Assembly (NCBI RefSeq): GCF_900696085.1
Contig: NZ_CAADFC020000032.1
Span: 202,218-266,217 of the forward strand
Origin: Bradyrhizobium ivorense
GTDB taxonomy: Bacteria; Pseudomonadota; Alphaproteobacteria; Rhizobiales; Xanthobacteraceae
Direction of reading: 5' to 3'
DNA length: 64,000 nt
The position numbers and the translations under genes are program-made. Under the pieces are notes generated by a model. It was not told where the DNA came from. It did no database searches and was given only the letters and a program-made list of their open reading frames with translations. Shown piece after piece: positions 53,108 to 61,618 of this stretch. How positions within the stretch are numbered: position 1 is the stretch's first letter; every line of letters begins with the position of its first letter.

Positions 53108-53300
53108 TGATTCAGAAACTCGTACTAGTCCTTGACGGGCGTGACGGACTTGGCCTAGCTTCGAGCCTGTTCGGCGCGAGTGTGTTTGGGTCCCGCCGGT
53201 CGCTCCCACAAGGGTTCCAAAATGACCACTCCGCCAGGCCTCTTGGCCGCGGGTTGAGGGCGTGTCTGCCCTGATTTTGGACCATGTCCGGGGCGCCAAA

Positions 53301-53474
53301 CGGGCCGAAACAGGCCCGGATCAGAGGCCGGAAACCGGCCCGAAAAGCGTATCGCGTGACGTGTCGCGTGGAGCGTTGGGGCGTTGAATGCATGACCCGG
53401 GAAGACCCGACATCGGTCGGATCGGCTTGAGGGGCGTGCCGCCGCAGGACCGGCCAAAGGCCGGACCCGCCTGC
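53301..53474 (+). ncRNA. hairpin-rich nrdJ leader (candidate regulatory RNA element)
   Basis: Three stems with small A-rich loops: CGGGCC/GGCCCG (53301-53318), GGCCGG-AAA-CCGGCC (53326-53340), and CCGGCC-AAA-GGCCGG (53450-53464) inside an outer GCAGG/CCTGC pairing (53444-53474). The sequence is in the transcribed leader if the promoter is near 53160. No known riboswitch class is recognised. Confidence 0.4.
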
Positions 53475-53531
53475 GACGAGAGAAACAGGCCGGATCCACC
53501 GGCTGAGCTGCGAATGACGGGAGGCGTGGAA

Positions 53532-53603
53532 ATGCGTGTTCCTGATTTCGCAAGGGATAATCATTCCGGCACCGCAAACATGTGGGCCGGTCAGAAGAAG
53601 TGA
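53532..53603 (+). CDS. candidate 23-residue leader peptide upstream of nrdJ
   Basis: ATG CGT GTT ... AAG TGA encodes MRVPDFARDNHS and 11 more residues. A strong GGGAGG lies 7 bases before the ATG, while nrdJ itself (12 bases downstream) has only a poor site (ACGGGGCT). That suggests translational coupling or a regulatory uORF. Against it: codon third positions are low in GC compared with true genes here. Confidence 0.35.
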   Translation: MRVPDFARDNHSGTANMWAGQKK

Positions 53604-53615
53604 CGGGGCTCGACC

Positions 53616-56600
53616 ATGCGAATCGAACGACGCAACACCACCAGCGGACAATCACCCTACGCCGGGATCAATTTCCGGCTGACCACATCCGAAATCCGCA
53701 ATCCCGACGGTTCCGTCGTGTTCCGGGCCGAGAATGTCGAAGTGCCGGAGTTCTGGTCGCAGGTCGCCTCCGACGTGCTGGCGCAGAAGTATTTTCGTAA
53801 GGCCGGCGTCGCCGCGCGCCTGAAGAAGGTCGAGGAAGAGACCGTGCCGTCCTGGCTGTGGCGCTCGGTGCCCGACACCGAGGCGCTGGCCACCCTGCCC
53901 GAGAACGAGCGCATCGTCGGCGAGACCAGCGCCAAGCAGGTGTTCGATCGCCTCGCCGGCTGCTGGACCTATTGGGGCTGGAAGGGCGGCTACTTCTCGA
54001 GCGAAGAAGACGCCCTCGCCTTCTTCGACGAGCTGCGCTTCCAGCTGGCAAAACAGATGGTCGCGCCGAACTCGCCGCAGTGGTTCAACACCGGGCTGCA
54101 TTGGGCCTACGGCGTCGACGGCCCGGGCCAGGGCCACTATTACGTCGACTGGAAGACCGGCAAGCTGACGAAATCGAAGTCAGCCTATGAGCATCCGCAG
54201 CCGCATGCCTGCTTCATCCAGGGCGTCGGCGACGACCTCGTCAACGAGGGCGGCATCATGGACCTCTGGGTGCGCGAGGCGCGCCTGTTCAAATACGGCT
54301 CCGGCACCGGCTCCAACTTCTCCAGCCTGCGCGGCGAAGGCGAAAGGCTCTCCGGCGGCGGCCGCTCAAGCGGCCTGATGAGCTTCCTGAAGATCGGCGA
54401 CCGCGCCGCGGGCGCGATCAAGTCCGGGGGCACCACCCGCCGCGCCGCCAAGATGGTCGTGGTCGACGTCGATCACCCCGACATCGAGACCTATATCGAC
54501 TGGAAGGTGAAGGAGGAGCAGAAGGTCGCGGCGCTGGTCACCGGCTCCAAGATCAACCAGAAGCACCTCAAGGCCGTGATGAAGGCCTGCGTGAACTGCG
54601 AAGGCAGCGGCGACGACTGCTTCGACGCCGAGAAGAACCCTGCCCTGCGCCGCGAGATCAAGCTGGCGCGCCGCAACCTCGTGCCCGACAACTACATCAA
54701 GCGCGTCATTCAGTTCGCCAAGCAGGGCTACAAGGACATCTCGTTCGACACCTACGACACCGACTGGGATTCGGAGGCGTACCTGACCGTCTCCGGCCAG
54801 AACTCCAACAACTCGGTGTCGCTGAAGGACGATTTTCTGCGCGCGGTGGAGACCGACGGCGACTGGAATCTGAACGCCCGCACCTCGAAGAAGGTGACGA
54901 AGACGCTGAAGGCGCGCGACCTCTGGGAGAAGATCGGCTACGCCGCCTGGGCGAGCGCCGATCCCGGCCTGCACTTCAACACCACGATGAACGACTGGCA
55001 CACCTGCAAGGCGTCCGGCGACATCCGCGCCTCCAATCCGTGCTCGGAATACATGTTCCTGGACGACACGGCGTGCAACCTCGCCTCGGCCAATTTGCTG
55101 ACGTTCTACAACACGACGACAAAACGCTTCGACGTCGAGTCCTACGAGCACCTCTGCCGGCTCTGGACCATCGTGCTGGAAATCTCCGTCATGATGGCCC
55201 AGTTCCCGTCGAAGGCGATCGCTGAACTCTCCTACGAGTTCCGCACCCTCGGCCTCGGCTTTGCCAACATCGGCGGCCTCCTGATGACCATGGGCCTGCC
55301 CTATGACAGCAAGGAAGGCCGCTCGCTGTGCGGCGCGCTGACCGCCGTGATGACCGGCATCGCCTACAAGACCTCGGCGGAGATGGCCGCCGAGCTCGGC
55401 ACCTTCCCCGGCTACAAGAAGAACGCCGCGCACATGCTGCGCGTGATCCGCAACCACCGCCGCGCCGCCCATGGCAACGCCGGTGGCTACGAGGCACTCT
55501 CGGTCAACCCGGTGCCGCTCGATCACGCCTCCTGCCCGCAGGCCGACATCGTCACCCACGCCGTGCACGCCTGGGACGACGCGCTGGCGCTCGGCGAGCA
55601 GAATGGCTATCGCAACGCCCAGACCACGGTGGTGGCGCCGACCGGCACCATTGGCCTCGTCATGGATTGCGACACCACCGGCATCGAGCCTGATTTCGCG
55701 CTGGTGAAATTCAAGAAGCTCGCCGGCGGCGGCTACTTCAAGATCATCAACCAGGCGGTGCCGGCCGCGCTGCGCGCGCTCGGCTATCGCGAGAGCGAGA
55801 TCGCGGAGATCGAGGCCTACGCCGTCGGCCACGGCTCGCTGTCGAATGCCCCCGGCATCAACGCCTCGACCCTGAAGGCAAAAGGCTTCACCGATGAGGC
55901 CATTGCCAAGGTGGAGAAGGCGCTGCCGACCGCGTTCGACATCAAGTTCGCCTTCAACAAGTGGACCTTTGGCGAAGACTTCATCCGCGACCAGCTCGGC
56001 ATCGGCTCCGAGGCGATCGCGGCCCCTGGCTTCGACCTGCTCGCTGCGGTGGGCTTCACCAAGCGCGAGATCGAGGCGGCCAACGTGCACATCTGCGGCG
56101 CGATGACGGTGGAAGGCGCTCCGCACCTGAAGGCCGAGCACTACCCCGTTTTCGATTGCGCCAACCCCTGCGGCAAAATTGGAAAACGCTATCTGTCGGT
56201 CGAGAGCCACATAAGGATGATGGCGGCCTCGCAGCCGTTCATCTCGGGCGCGATCTCGAAAACCATCAACATGCCGAACGACGCCACGGTGGAGGACTGC
56301 AAGTCCGCCTACCTGTTGTCGTGGAAGCTGGCGCTGAAGGCCAACGCGCTCTACCGCGACGGCTCGAAGCTGAGCCAGCCGCTGAACTCGCAGCTCATCG
56401 CCGACGATGAGGACGAGGACGATGCGGTCGAGGCGCTCTACGAGAAGCCGATGGCGGCGCGCGCCGCCCAGGTTTCCGAGAAGATCGTCGAGAAGCTGGT
56501 CGAGCGCATCGTTGTGATGCGCGAGCGCGAGAAGATGCCTGACCGACGCAAGGGCTACACCCAGAAGGCGGTGGTCGGCGGCCACAAGGTCTATCTCCGT

Positions 56601-57389
56601 ACCGGCGAATATGACGACGGCCGGCTCGGCGAGATCTTCATCGACATGCACAAGGAAGGCGCGGCGCTGCGCTCCTTCATCAACAACTTTGCTATCGCGG
56701 TCTCGCTGGGTCTGCAGTACGGCGTGCCGCTGGAGGAGTATGTCGACGCCTTCACCTTCACCCGCTTCGAGCCCGCAGGTCCCGTGCAGGGCAACGACTC
56801 GATCAAGTACGCGACCTCGATCCTCGACTACGTCTTCCGCGAGCTCGCGGTCAGCTACATGAGCCGCTTCGACCTGGCCCATGTCGATCCGAACGAGAGT
56901 GGCTTCGACGCGCTCGGCAAGGGCGTCGAGGAAGGCAAGGAGCCGGACGAGGCCCCGACCCAGCAGGCGACGAAGTATCTGTCGAAGGGCCTGACCCGTT
57001 CGCGCACCGACAACCTCGTCATCATGCGCGGCGGCTCCGCCGCGGTCAGCGCGAACTCGGACGCCGCCCCCGCCGGCGGCAACCGCGTGACGTCCCTGGC
57101 CTCGCACGGCACAAATGCCCGCGGCGTCTCCGACACCGTCGAAGGCGCGGTTGCCTTAAAGCAGGAAGTCAGCCACGACCTCTCGCCCACGGAAAAGCTC
57201 GAGGCCATGAAGTGGAGCAAGCCCGGCACCGCAGCCGCCGTCGCCCCGAGCAAGGCCGAGCGCCGCGCCGAAGCGAAGGCCAAGGGCTATGAGGGCGAGA
57301 TGTGCTCGGAGTGCGGCAACTTCACGCTGGTGCGGAATGGGACGTGCATGAAGTGCGATACGTGTGGAAGCACGACGGGGTGTTCGTGA
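53616..57389 (+). CDS. nrdJ: adenosylcobalamin-dependent (class II) ribonucleoside-diphosphate reductase
   Basis: NrdJ makes deoxyribonucleotides with or without oxygen, using coenzyme B12. The 1257-residue protein includes SPQWFNTGLHWAYGVDGPG, KYGSGTGSNFSSLRG, ASNPCSEYMFLDDTACNLAS with the active-site Cys/Glu pair, TGTIGLVMDCDTTGIEPDFA and the C-terminal redox CxxC array CSECGNFTLVRNGTCMKCD. Long class II enzymes of this form replace NrdAB in many Bradyrhizobium. The start ATG 53616 begins MRIERRNTTSGQSPY. No terminator precedes it, but a long structured leader does. Terminator at 57429. Confidence 0.96.
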   Translation: MRIERRNTTSGQSPYAGINFRLTTSEIRNPDGSVVFRAENVEVPEFWSQVASDVLAQKYFRKAGVAARLKKVEEETVPSWLWRSVPDTEALATLPENERIVGETSAKQVFDRLAGCWTYWGWKGGYFSSEEDALAFFDELRFQLAKQMVAPNSPQWFNTGLHWAYGVDGPGQGHYYVDWKTGKLTKSKSAYEHPQPHACFIQGVGDDLVNEGGIMDLWVREARLFKYGSGTGSNFSSLRGEGERLSGGGRSSGLMSFLKIGDRAAGAIKSGGTTRRAAKMVVVDVDHPDIETYIDWKVKEEQKVAALVTGSKINQKHLKAVMKACVNCEGSGDDCFDAEKNPALRREIKLARRNLVPDNYIKRVIQFAKQGYKDISFDTYDTDWDSEAYLTVSGQNSNNSVSLKDDFLRAVETDGDWNLNARTSKKVTKTLKARDLWEKIGYAAWASADPGLHFNTTMNDWHTCKASGDIRASNPCSEYMFLDDTACNLASANLLTFYNTTTKRFDVESYEHLCRLWTIVLEISVMMAQFPSKAIAELSYEFRTLGLGFANIGGLLMTMGLPYDSKEGRSLCGALTAVMTGIAYKTSAEMAAELGTFPGYKKNAAHMLRVIRNHRRAAHGNAGGYEALSVNPVPLDHASCPQADIVTHAVHAWDDALALGEQNGYRNAQTTVVAPTGTIGLVMDCDTTGIEPDFALVKFKKLAGGGYFKIINQAVPAALRALGYRESEIAEIEAYAVGHGSLSNAPGINASTLKAKGFTDEAIAKVEKALPTAFDIKFAFNKWTFGEDFIRDQLGIGSEAIAAPGFDLLAAVGFTKREIEAANVHICGAMTVEGAPHLKAEHYPVFDCANPCGKIGKRYLSVESHIRMMAASQPFISGAISKTINMPNDATVEDCKSAYLLSWKLALKANALYRDGSKLSQPLNSQLIADDEDEDDAVEALYEKPMAARAAQVSEKIVEKLVERIVVMREREKMPDRRKGYTQKAVVGGHKVYLRTGEYDDGRLGEIFIDMHKEGAALRSFINNFAIAVSLGLQYGVPLEEYVDAFTFTRFEPAGPVQGNDSIKYATSILDYVFRELAVSYMSRFDLAHVDPNESGFDALGKGVEEGKEPDEAPTQQATKYLSKGLTRSRTDNLVIMRGGSAAVSANSDAAPAGGNRVTSLASHGTNARGVSDTVEGAVALKQEVSHDLSPTEKLEAMKWSKPGTAAAVAPSKAERRAEAKAKGYEGEMCSECGNFTLVRNGTCMKCDTCGSTTGCS

Positions 57390-57720
57390 GGTAACACTTG
57401 TCGCGCTGTCCGATTTGCAAACAAACCCAAAGGCCGCTCGAACGAGCGGCCTTTAACATAGGCAGACAACGACATGGGAAGCGCTCATCCGAGAGACTGC
57501 GACTGTACAGCTTGTAGTCAGGAGAATCGTAAGTGACGAAGCTTTTGCTCATTGCGAACTTCTCCCCCCAACTCGACAGCCTGGGCCCGAGGCGACGTTG
57601 CTACGGGGCAACACTGGTCGGAAATCCAGCAATTGCCGCTTCGTGGCAAGGTTCGGAATTGCAATCGTCGCGAGGGGCAACGAGGATTGGTTGGAACGGT
57701 CGACCGTCATAGGTGGTCAA
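57390..57720. other. 331-base intergenic region nrdJ / outer-membrane gene
   Basis: It contains the nrdJ terminator and, after it, about 260 bases of lower-GC sequence that must hold the promoter of the outer-membrane gene. An in-frame upstream extension of that gene (from 57598) has no signal-peptide character and is judged non-coding. Confidence 0.55.
57429..57454 (+). terminator. terminator of nrdJ
   Basis: A perfect 12-bp stem AAAGGCCGCTCG/CGAGCGGCCTTT with an AA loop; only TTT follows, but the stem itself is A/T-ended like a bidirectional terminator. Confidence 0.8.
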
Positions 57721-58641
57721 ATGAGCAACCGTGTTATTTCCATTGTCTGCGGAAGTGTTTTAATCGTCGCAACAAGCGCGACTGTCTTTGCCGCTGACAT
57801 GGCCGTCAAGGCTCTGCCGTCGGCGCCGCCGCCTGCGATGCGGGATTGGTCCGGGTTCTATATCGGTGCAGGCGGCAGCTATAACTGGACTCATTTCGAC
57901 CAATCGCTGCAGGGCGTATCCGGCCTCATCAGTGTATTTGATGCGGGGGTGCTCACCGCCCAAGGGCAAGAGGGTGGTCCCTTTTTCGACTTCAACCGAA
58001 ACAAATCCGGTTTCGCCCCCGATGTTCAGTTCGGCTATATGCATCCGTTTGCCGGCGGCGACTGGGTGGCTGGGCTCAAGTTCAATTACAAATACGCAAA
58101 CATCGACTCGAAGCAGAACGTGATCATTCCGCAGAATGGGACCGGCACCGTCGTCAGCGGACCGAACGCCGGAATCTCCGGACCCATCACCGGGTTCCTG
58201 GCGATCAGCCCAGCGGAAATCAATCTCCGGCATCAGCTTTCGCTGATCGGCACCATCGGCCGGGCATTCGGCAACGTTACGTTATACGCCGGTGGCGGAC
58301 CGGCGCTGTTTGGCGTGGAGTCCAATTTCATCAATGGGATTCCGTTTGCCACCCAGTCGTTGAGAGGAACGTTCGCCACCAGCCTGCCGATCACCGTATT
58401 TAATCAGAATTGGGTGTGGGGCGGCGCGGCGCAAATCGGTACGACCTATTCCTTTGCCGGCGGCTGGTTCCTGGATTTTGGCTACACCTATGCGCGTTCC
58501 GCGAACTTCACCATCTCCAACACGGTCACCGTATTCAACCAGAACGGGACGTTGTCGACCTCCGGGTCTGCCGTCTTGAACGCCCAGGAGCGGGTCACCA
58601 ACCAGTCCGTGACGCTGACCCTCAATTATCAATTCCATTGA
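57721..58641 (+). CDS. outer-membrane beta-barrel protein (Omp25/Omp31-like)
   Basis: The 306-residue protein has a signal peptide (about 1-25, ending VFAA), then DWSGFYIGAGGSYNWTHFD, the usual first strand and loop of the rhizobial Omp25/31-type barrels. Alternating hydrophobic strands end in the C-terminal LNYQFH, with the terminal aromatic signature (…YQF) used for outer-membrane insertion. An Asn/Gln/Thr-rich character and lower GC than the neighbours are typical of surface proteins. The ATG 57721 follows GTGGTCAA; the frame is open from 57598 without signal features. Confidence 0.85.
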   Translation: MSNRVISIVCGSVLIVATSATVFAADMAVKALPSAPPPAMRDWSGFYIGAGGSYNWTHFDQSLQGVSGLISVFDAGVLTAQGQEGGPFFDFNRNKSGFAPDVQFGYMHPFAGGDWVAGLKFNYKYANIDSKQNVIIPQNGTGTVVSGPNAGISGPITGFLAISPAEINLRHQLSLIGTIGRAFGNVTLYAGGGPALFGVESNFINGIPFATQSLRGTFATSLPITVFNQNWVWGGAAQIGTTYSFAGGWFLDFGYTYARSANFTISNTVTVFNQNGTLSTSGSAVLNAQERVTNQSVTLTLNYQFH

Positions 58642-58697
58642 TCTGACTGACGGGCGATATTGCCGATGCACCTCGCGTACATCGGATCAAGCGTAGC

Positions 58698-58778
58698 GTA
58701 GGGCGGATTAGCCGAAGGCGTAATCCGCCACTACTTCCGAGTCCAACCGGCGGGTTACGCTCCGCTAACCCGCCCTAC
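58698..58778. repeat. GTAGGGCGGATTAGC palindromic repeat
   Basis: Arms GTAGGGCGGATTAGC (58698-58712) and GCTAACCCGCCCTAC (58764-58778) are complementary with one mismatch. Inner arms GGCGTAATCCGCC and GGCGGGTTACGC also pair partly. It is a separate family from the TAGCCCGGATGA repeats and serves as a boundary between the outer-membrane gene and gapR. Confidence 0.85.
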
Positions 58779-58807
58779 TTGCTCATGCGGGCTGCTGGCT
58801 CGAAGCC

Positions 58808-59077
58808 TCACGCGGCTTTCGCAGCCTTCTCCTCCGGCGCGGTCTCCATGGCGCGCATGTAGAGGTCGAGCAGGCTTTCCCGCTCGTCGCGCTCGTCCTG
58901 ATCCTGCTTGCGGAGCTTGATGATCTCCTTGAGGATTTTGACGTCGAAGCCCTCGCCCTTGGCTTCCGAAAACACTTCCTTCTTCTGCTCGTTCAGTTCC
59001 TGCAGTTCGCCGTCGATGTTCTCGATCCGCTCGACGAAGGCACGAATTTTTCCGCCGGGAATGGTGATGTCAGACAT
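58808..59077 (-). CDS. gapR: GapR-type nucleoid-associated protein (DUF2312/UPF0335)
   Basis: GapR binds overtwisted, AT-rich DNA ahead of replication and transcription forks in Caulobacter and helps topoisomerases and chromosome segregation. The 89-residue protein starts MSDITIPGGKIRAFVERIEN and continues through the coiled-coil dimer/tetramer region (ENIDGELQELNEQKKEVF, GEGFDVKILKEIIKLRKQD) to a short C-terminal helix. The ORF is open 78 bases further, but the 89-residue form matches the family. AAGAGG ribosome site, 5 bases from the ATG, lies inside one arm of a hairpin. An Ala/Lys-rich tail ends the protein. Confidence 0.93.
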   Translation of the reverse strand: MSDITIPGGKIRAFVERIENIDGELQELNEQKKEVFSEAKGEGFDVKILKEIIKLRKQDQDERDERESLLDLYMRAMETAPEEKAAKAA

Positions 59078-59082
59078 GGGAC

Positions 59083-59120
59083 CTCTTTGCTGAATGCGCG
59101 GTGAAAATGAAAGCAAAGAG
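59083..59120 (-). promoter_or_regulatory. gapR: hairpin covering the gapR ribosome-binding site
   Basis: On the minus strand CTCTTTGCT (59120-59112) and AGCAAAGAG (59091-59083) form a perfect 9-bp stem with a 20-base loop. The 3' arm contains the AAAGAG Shine-Dalgarno, directly followed by GTCCC and the start codon. Folding would hide the ribosome site. Confidence 0.5.
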
Positions 59121-59187
59121 ATGACCAATGTCTTAAGCGAGGCGGCAATCAGCATGCCGCCTGCGAGGCACGAGCGCGCGTGCCAAT

Positions 59188-60204
59188 CTACCTGACGCTG
59201 GACGCGTCAAGGTCCTCGGCGACGACGTCGATCGGGTTCGGGCTGGTGGCAGCACCAGCGGCAGATACCGGGCTGAGGAAAATGTCGTGCACGAGTCCTA
59301 ATTTGCCGAGCCCCAGGATGATCAGGCCGTTGATGTCGATCTCGTACCAGGCGTGCGACAGATAGGCGTCGCGCGGAAAGCGGTGATGGTTGTTGTGCAG
59401 GCCTTCGCCGAAGGTGAGGAACGTGGTCACCAGCTCGTTGGTGGTGCCGTCATTGAGCTCATAGCGGCGGTAGCCGTAGCGGCCGTCGCTGTGGCAGACC
59501 GAGTTCACCAGCGAGGTGGCCATGGTCATGAGGTAGCTGCGCAACAGGCCGGAGAACAGGACGCAGCCGATCATCGTGTGCACGCCGCCGAACGCGTAGC
59601 CGATGGCGCCCGGGATCAGCACCGCCGACGCTGCGACCCAGTACCAGCGCGTCCTGGTGAAGAACATCGCGATCGGGTCGGCCAGGATGTCCTTGGCGTA
59701 GACTTCGGGATCGGTGGTCTGTTTGTCCCACACCCAGCCGCCCTGCGCATGCAACATCCCCTTGAGGAAGCTGACATGCTGGTTGCCGGCGCCGTCATAG
59801 TAAGGGCTGTGGACATCACCGGGCTTGTCGGCGTGCAGATGGTGCCGGCGATGATTGGAGACCCATTTGAGGATCGAACCCTGCACCGCCATCGTCGCGA
59901 TCATCGCGCACAGCGTCCGCATCACCGGACCGCAGCGAAAACTGCGGTGGACGAAGTAGCGATGCATGAAGCCGATGCCGACCGTGCTCAGCGCGAACGT
60001 GCCGAGGAAGACCGAAATCTCCACCCAGCCGAGGCCTTGCGTGAAGGCCCAGATCAGCGCCGCGATCGAACCCGTGACCATGATGACAAACGCGATCCGG
60101 GAATCGAGGAACTTGGCGTCGACCAGCGGGCCTTCGACAACCACGCCCCGTGGCATTGTCCGGTCCGCACCCTGCTCCGGCGCCACGCCCTCACCTGCGG
60201 TCAT
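59188..60204 (-). CDS. acyl-CoA/acyl-lipid desaturase (delta-9 type, membrane diiron)
   Basis: The 338-residue membrane protein has the three histidine boxes of the desaturase family: HRYFVH (81-86), HRRHH (118-122) and HNNHH (270-274), with membrane segments around 38-58, 66-80, 98-112, 186-206 and 210-230. It would introduce a double bond into a saturated acyl chain using oxygen and an electron donor. The frame is open from 60258, but the first 18 residues are non-homologous; ATG 60204 is preferred. No ferredoxin gene adjoins. Two stem-forming sequences follow the stop (59156-59186) without a T-run. Confidence 0.9.
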   Translation of the reverse strand: MTAGEGVAPEQGADRTMPRGVVVEGPLVDAKFLDSRIAFVIMVTGSIAALIWAFTQGLGWVEISVFLGTFALSTVGIGFMHRYFVHRSFRCGPVMRTLCAMIATMAVQGSILKWVSNHRRHHLHADKPGDVHSPYYDGAGNQHVSFLKGMLHAQGGWVWDKQTTDPEVYAKDILADPIAMFFTRTRWYWVAASAVLIPGAIGYAFGGVHTMIGCVLFSGLLRSYLMTMATSLVNSVCHSDGRYGYRRYELNDGTTNELVTTFLTFGEGLHNNHHRFPRDAYLSHAWYEIDINGLIILGLGKLGLVHDIFLSPVSAAGAATSPNPIDVVAEDLDASSVR

Positions 60205-60415
60205 TCCAGCGGCCCATTCACGAAAAATTAACCCTTGTGCAGCGCACCGTACAGCCATGGGTTGTTCCAGGCAAGGACTTCAGGGGAGCGCGGAGCTGGA
60301 CCTGCTCGAAGAGGTTAACGCGCGAGATTCGCGTTGCGCAATTTCAATGCTTTGCAGATGCGTTGCGGAACCCGGCGCCGACTTCGTCGCACGCTTGCGG
60401 CGATGCGGCCGCGCT

Positions 60416-61003
60416 TCAGTGTGCCATCCACTCCGTCACCGCGCTGACCGACGCCCACAGCGTGAAGCCGAGCCCGAGCAGGCAGAGCAGCGCGGCCGCC
60501 ATCGCAACCGCGAGCAAGAGACCGTCCTCCTGCAAATAGGCGACCGCGATCAGCACCACCACCATGCCCGGAATGACGTTGACCAGCGGCAGCGGCCAGC
60601 CGGCCGAAAACGCCAGCAGAAAGACGACGAGGCCGACGAGGCGATCGATCACGTCGTGACGGGCATCCCACCGCGGCCGGCTGATGCGCTCGATCGCCTG
60701 CAGCATCGGGCTGACCGCGATGGTGAATCGCTTGAAGCGCTTGAAGTCGAACTGCCGCTTGGAGATGACGCGCGGAAACGACGGCGCCCTGCGGCCGAGC
60801 ATCATCTCGACCGCCGGGAACAGCAGCGCCAGCGTCGCGATGGTCGCGATGCCGGGGATGATCACCAAGAGGCCGAGCAACAGCAGGAGAAGCCCGAACG
60901 AACGCTTGTCGAGATTGCCGAGAAGCCATTCGAGGTCGACGGGACCGTCAGGCGCTTTCGCAACGAGGTCGGCCAGGATTTGGGAGGTTTGCGGCGGCGC
61001 CAA
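60416..61003 (-). CDS. exoD: ExoD family exopolysaccharide-related membrane protein
   Basis: The 195-residue protein has four or so membrane segments. LGNLDKRSFGLLLLLLGLL, IPGIATIATLALLFPAVEMML (shortened) and RPRWDARHDVIDRLVGLVV match ExoD, first found in Sinorhizobium as needed for exopolysaccharide production and nodule invasion. The start is TTG 61003 with GGAG 5-6 bases upstream, which yields the usual length. A much longer upstream frame is a shadow. Divergent from the unknown gene at 61073. Confidence 0.88.
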   Translation of the reverse strand: MAPPQTSQILADLVAKAPDGPVDLEWLLGNLDKRSFGLLLLLLGLLVIIPGIATIATLALLFPAVEMMLGRRAPSFPRVISKRQFDFKRFKRFTIAVSPMLQAIERISRPRWDARHDVIDRLVGLVVFLLAFSAGWPLPLVNVIPGMVVVLIAVAYLQEDGLLLAVAMAAALLCLLGLGFTLWASVSAVTEWMAH

Positions 61004-61072
61004 GGGGTCTCCGGACGAAGGGCATGCCAGCCCCGATTTGCAACGCCCGCCAAGGCGGACTACGAAAGGTTG

Positions 61073-61603
61073 ATGAACAGCGATTCCGATCAGGCGTGGC
61101 ACAGCGCCGCGCCGTCCAGCTCCATTACCGCCACCCGCCGCCGCTGGCCATGGCTTCTCCTGATCGTGATCCTGATGGTCGCGGGCGCGGGCGGCGTCTA
61201 CGCCTGGCCGCAGATCGAGCCGCTGGTTCCCGCCTTGAGCAACTCGTTCTCCGGCGAAAAGGTGGCCGCAGCCGACAAGGAGGCGCTGCCGGACCTGCTC
61301 GCCGCCCATCAGAAGGTCGAGGATGATTTGGCCGCGCTCGGCAAATCGGTCGCCGCGCAGCAGGAGCAGTTGAAGAGCGTCGCCGACCAACTGGCCGCGC
61401 TGACCGCGAAGGTCGACGCGCTGGAGCGCCCCGCTCCGCCTCCCGCACCAGCGCCGCCGCCGGCCGTGGCTGAAGCGCCAGCTGCTGCGCCGGCGCCACA
61501 TGTCGCTCCGAAGCCGAGACGCCCGTCGGTTCGCGCGCCGAAGCCGTCGGGCCCGATCTCGGTCGGCGGCGCGCCGCTCAATGCGGCCGCAGGCGGCCGT
61601 TAA
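61073..61603 (+). CDS. membrane-anchored coiled-coil/proline-rich protein, unknown
   Basis: Not recognised. The 176-residue protein has a Ser-rich cytoplasmic N-terminus, one membrane helix (about 25-45, RWPWLLLIVILMVAGAGGVY), a helical coiled-coil region (about 75-122, KVEDDLAALGKSVAAQQEQL), and an Ala/Pro-rich tail with a KPRRPSVRAPKP basic patch. Length and ribosome site (AAAGG five bases before ATG 61073) support it as a real gene, although the codon pattern in the Pro tail is loose. Divergent from exoD; a role beside exopolysaccharide export is only positional. Confidence 0.7.
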   Translation: MNSDSDQAWHSAAPSSSITATRRRWPWLLLIVILMVAGAGGVYAWPQIEPLVPALSNSFSGEKVAAADKEALPDLLAAHQKVEDDLAALGKSVAAQQEQLKSVADQLAALTAKVDALERPAPPPAPAPPPAVAEAPAAAPAPHVAPKPRRPSVRAPKPSGPISVGGAPLNAAAGGR

Positions 61604-61618
61604 GCCGCGAGTCGATGC

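Larger units (their letters stand above)
52815..53615. other. 801-base upstream region of nrdJ: promoter sites and structured leader
   Basis: It contains an NrdR-box-like sequence, DnaA-box-like TGATCCACA (52986-52994), two GANTC sites for CcrM methylation (in GAGTC 52920s and GACTC 53030s), a candidate -35 TTGACG (53132-53137) with a weak -10 CTAGCT (53155-53160), three strong hairpins between 53300 and 53475, and a 23-codon ORF just before nrdJ. No cobalamin riboswitch consensus (AGYCAGGAGACC box) was found. Confidence 0.55.

Noticed and set aside
53388..53603. 71-codon frame upstream of nrdJ
   Set aside because: Only its last 23 codons have a credible ribosome site; the earlier part overlaps the stem-loop leader and has no homology. 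The shorter version is listed with low confidence.
52815..53615. Cobalamin riboswitch ahead of the B12-dependent reductase
   Set aside because: Neither the B12 box (AGYCAGGAGACC) nor the GCAACTG-like core was found in either strand of this region.
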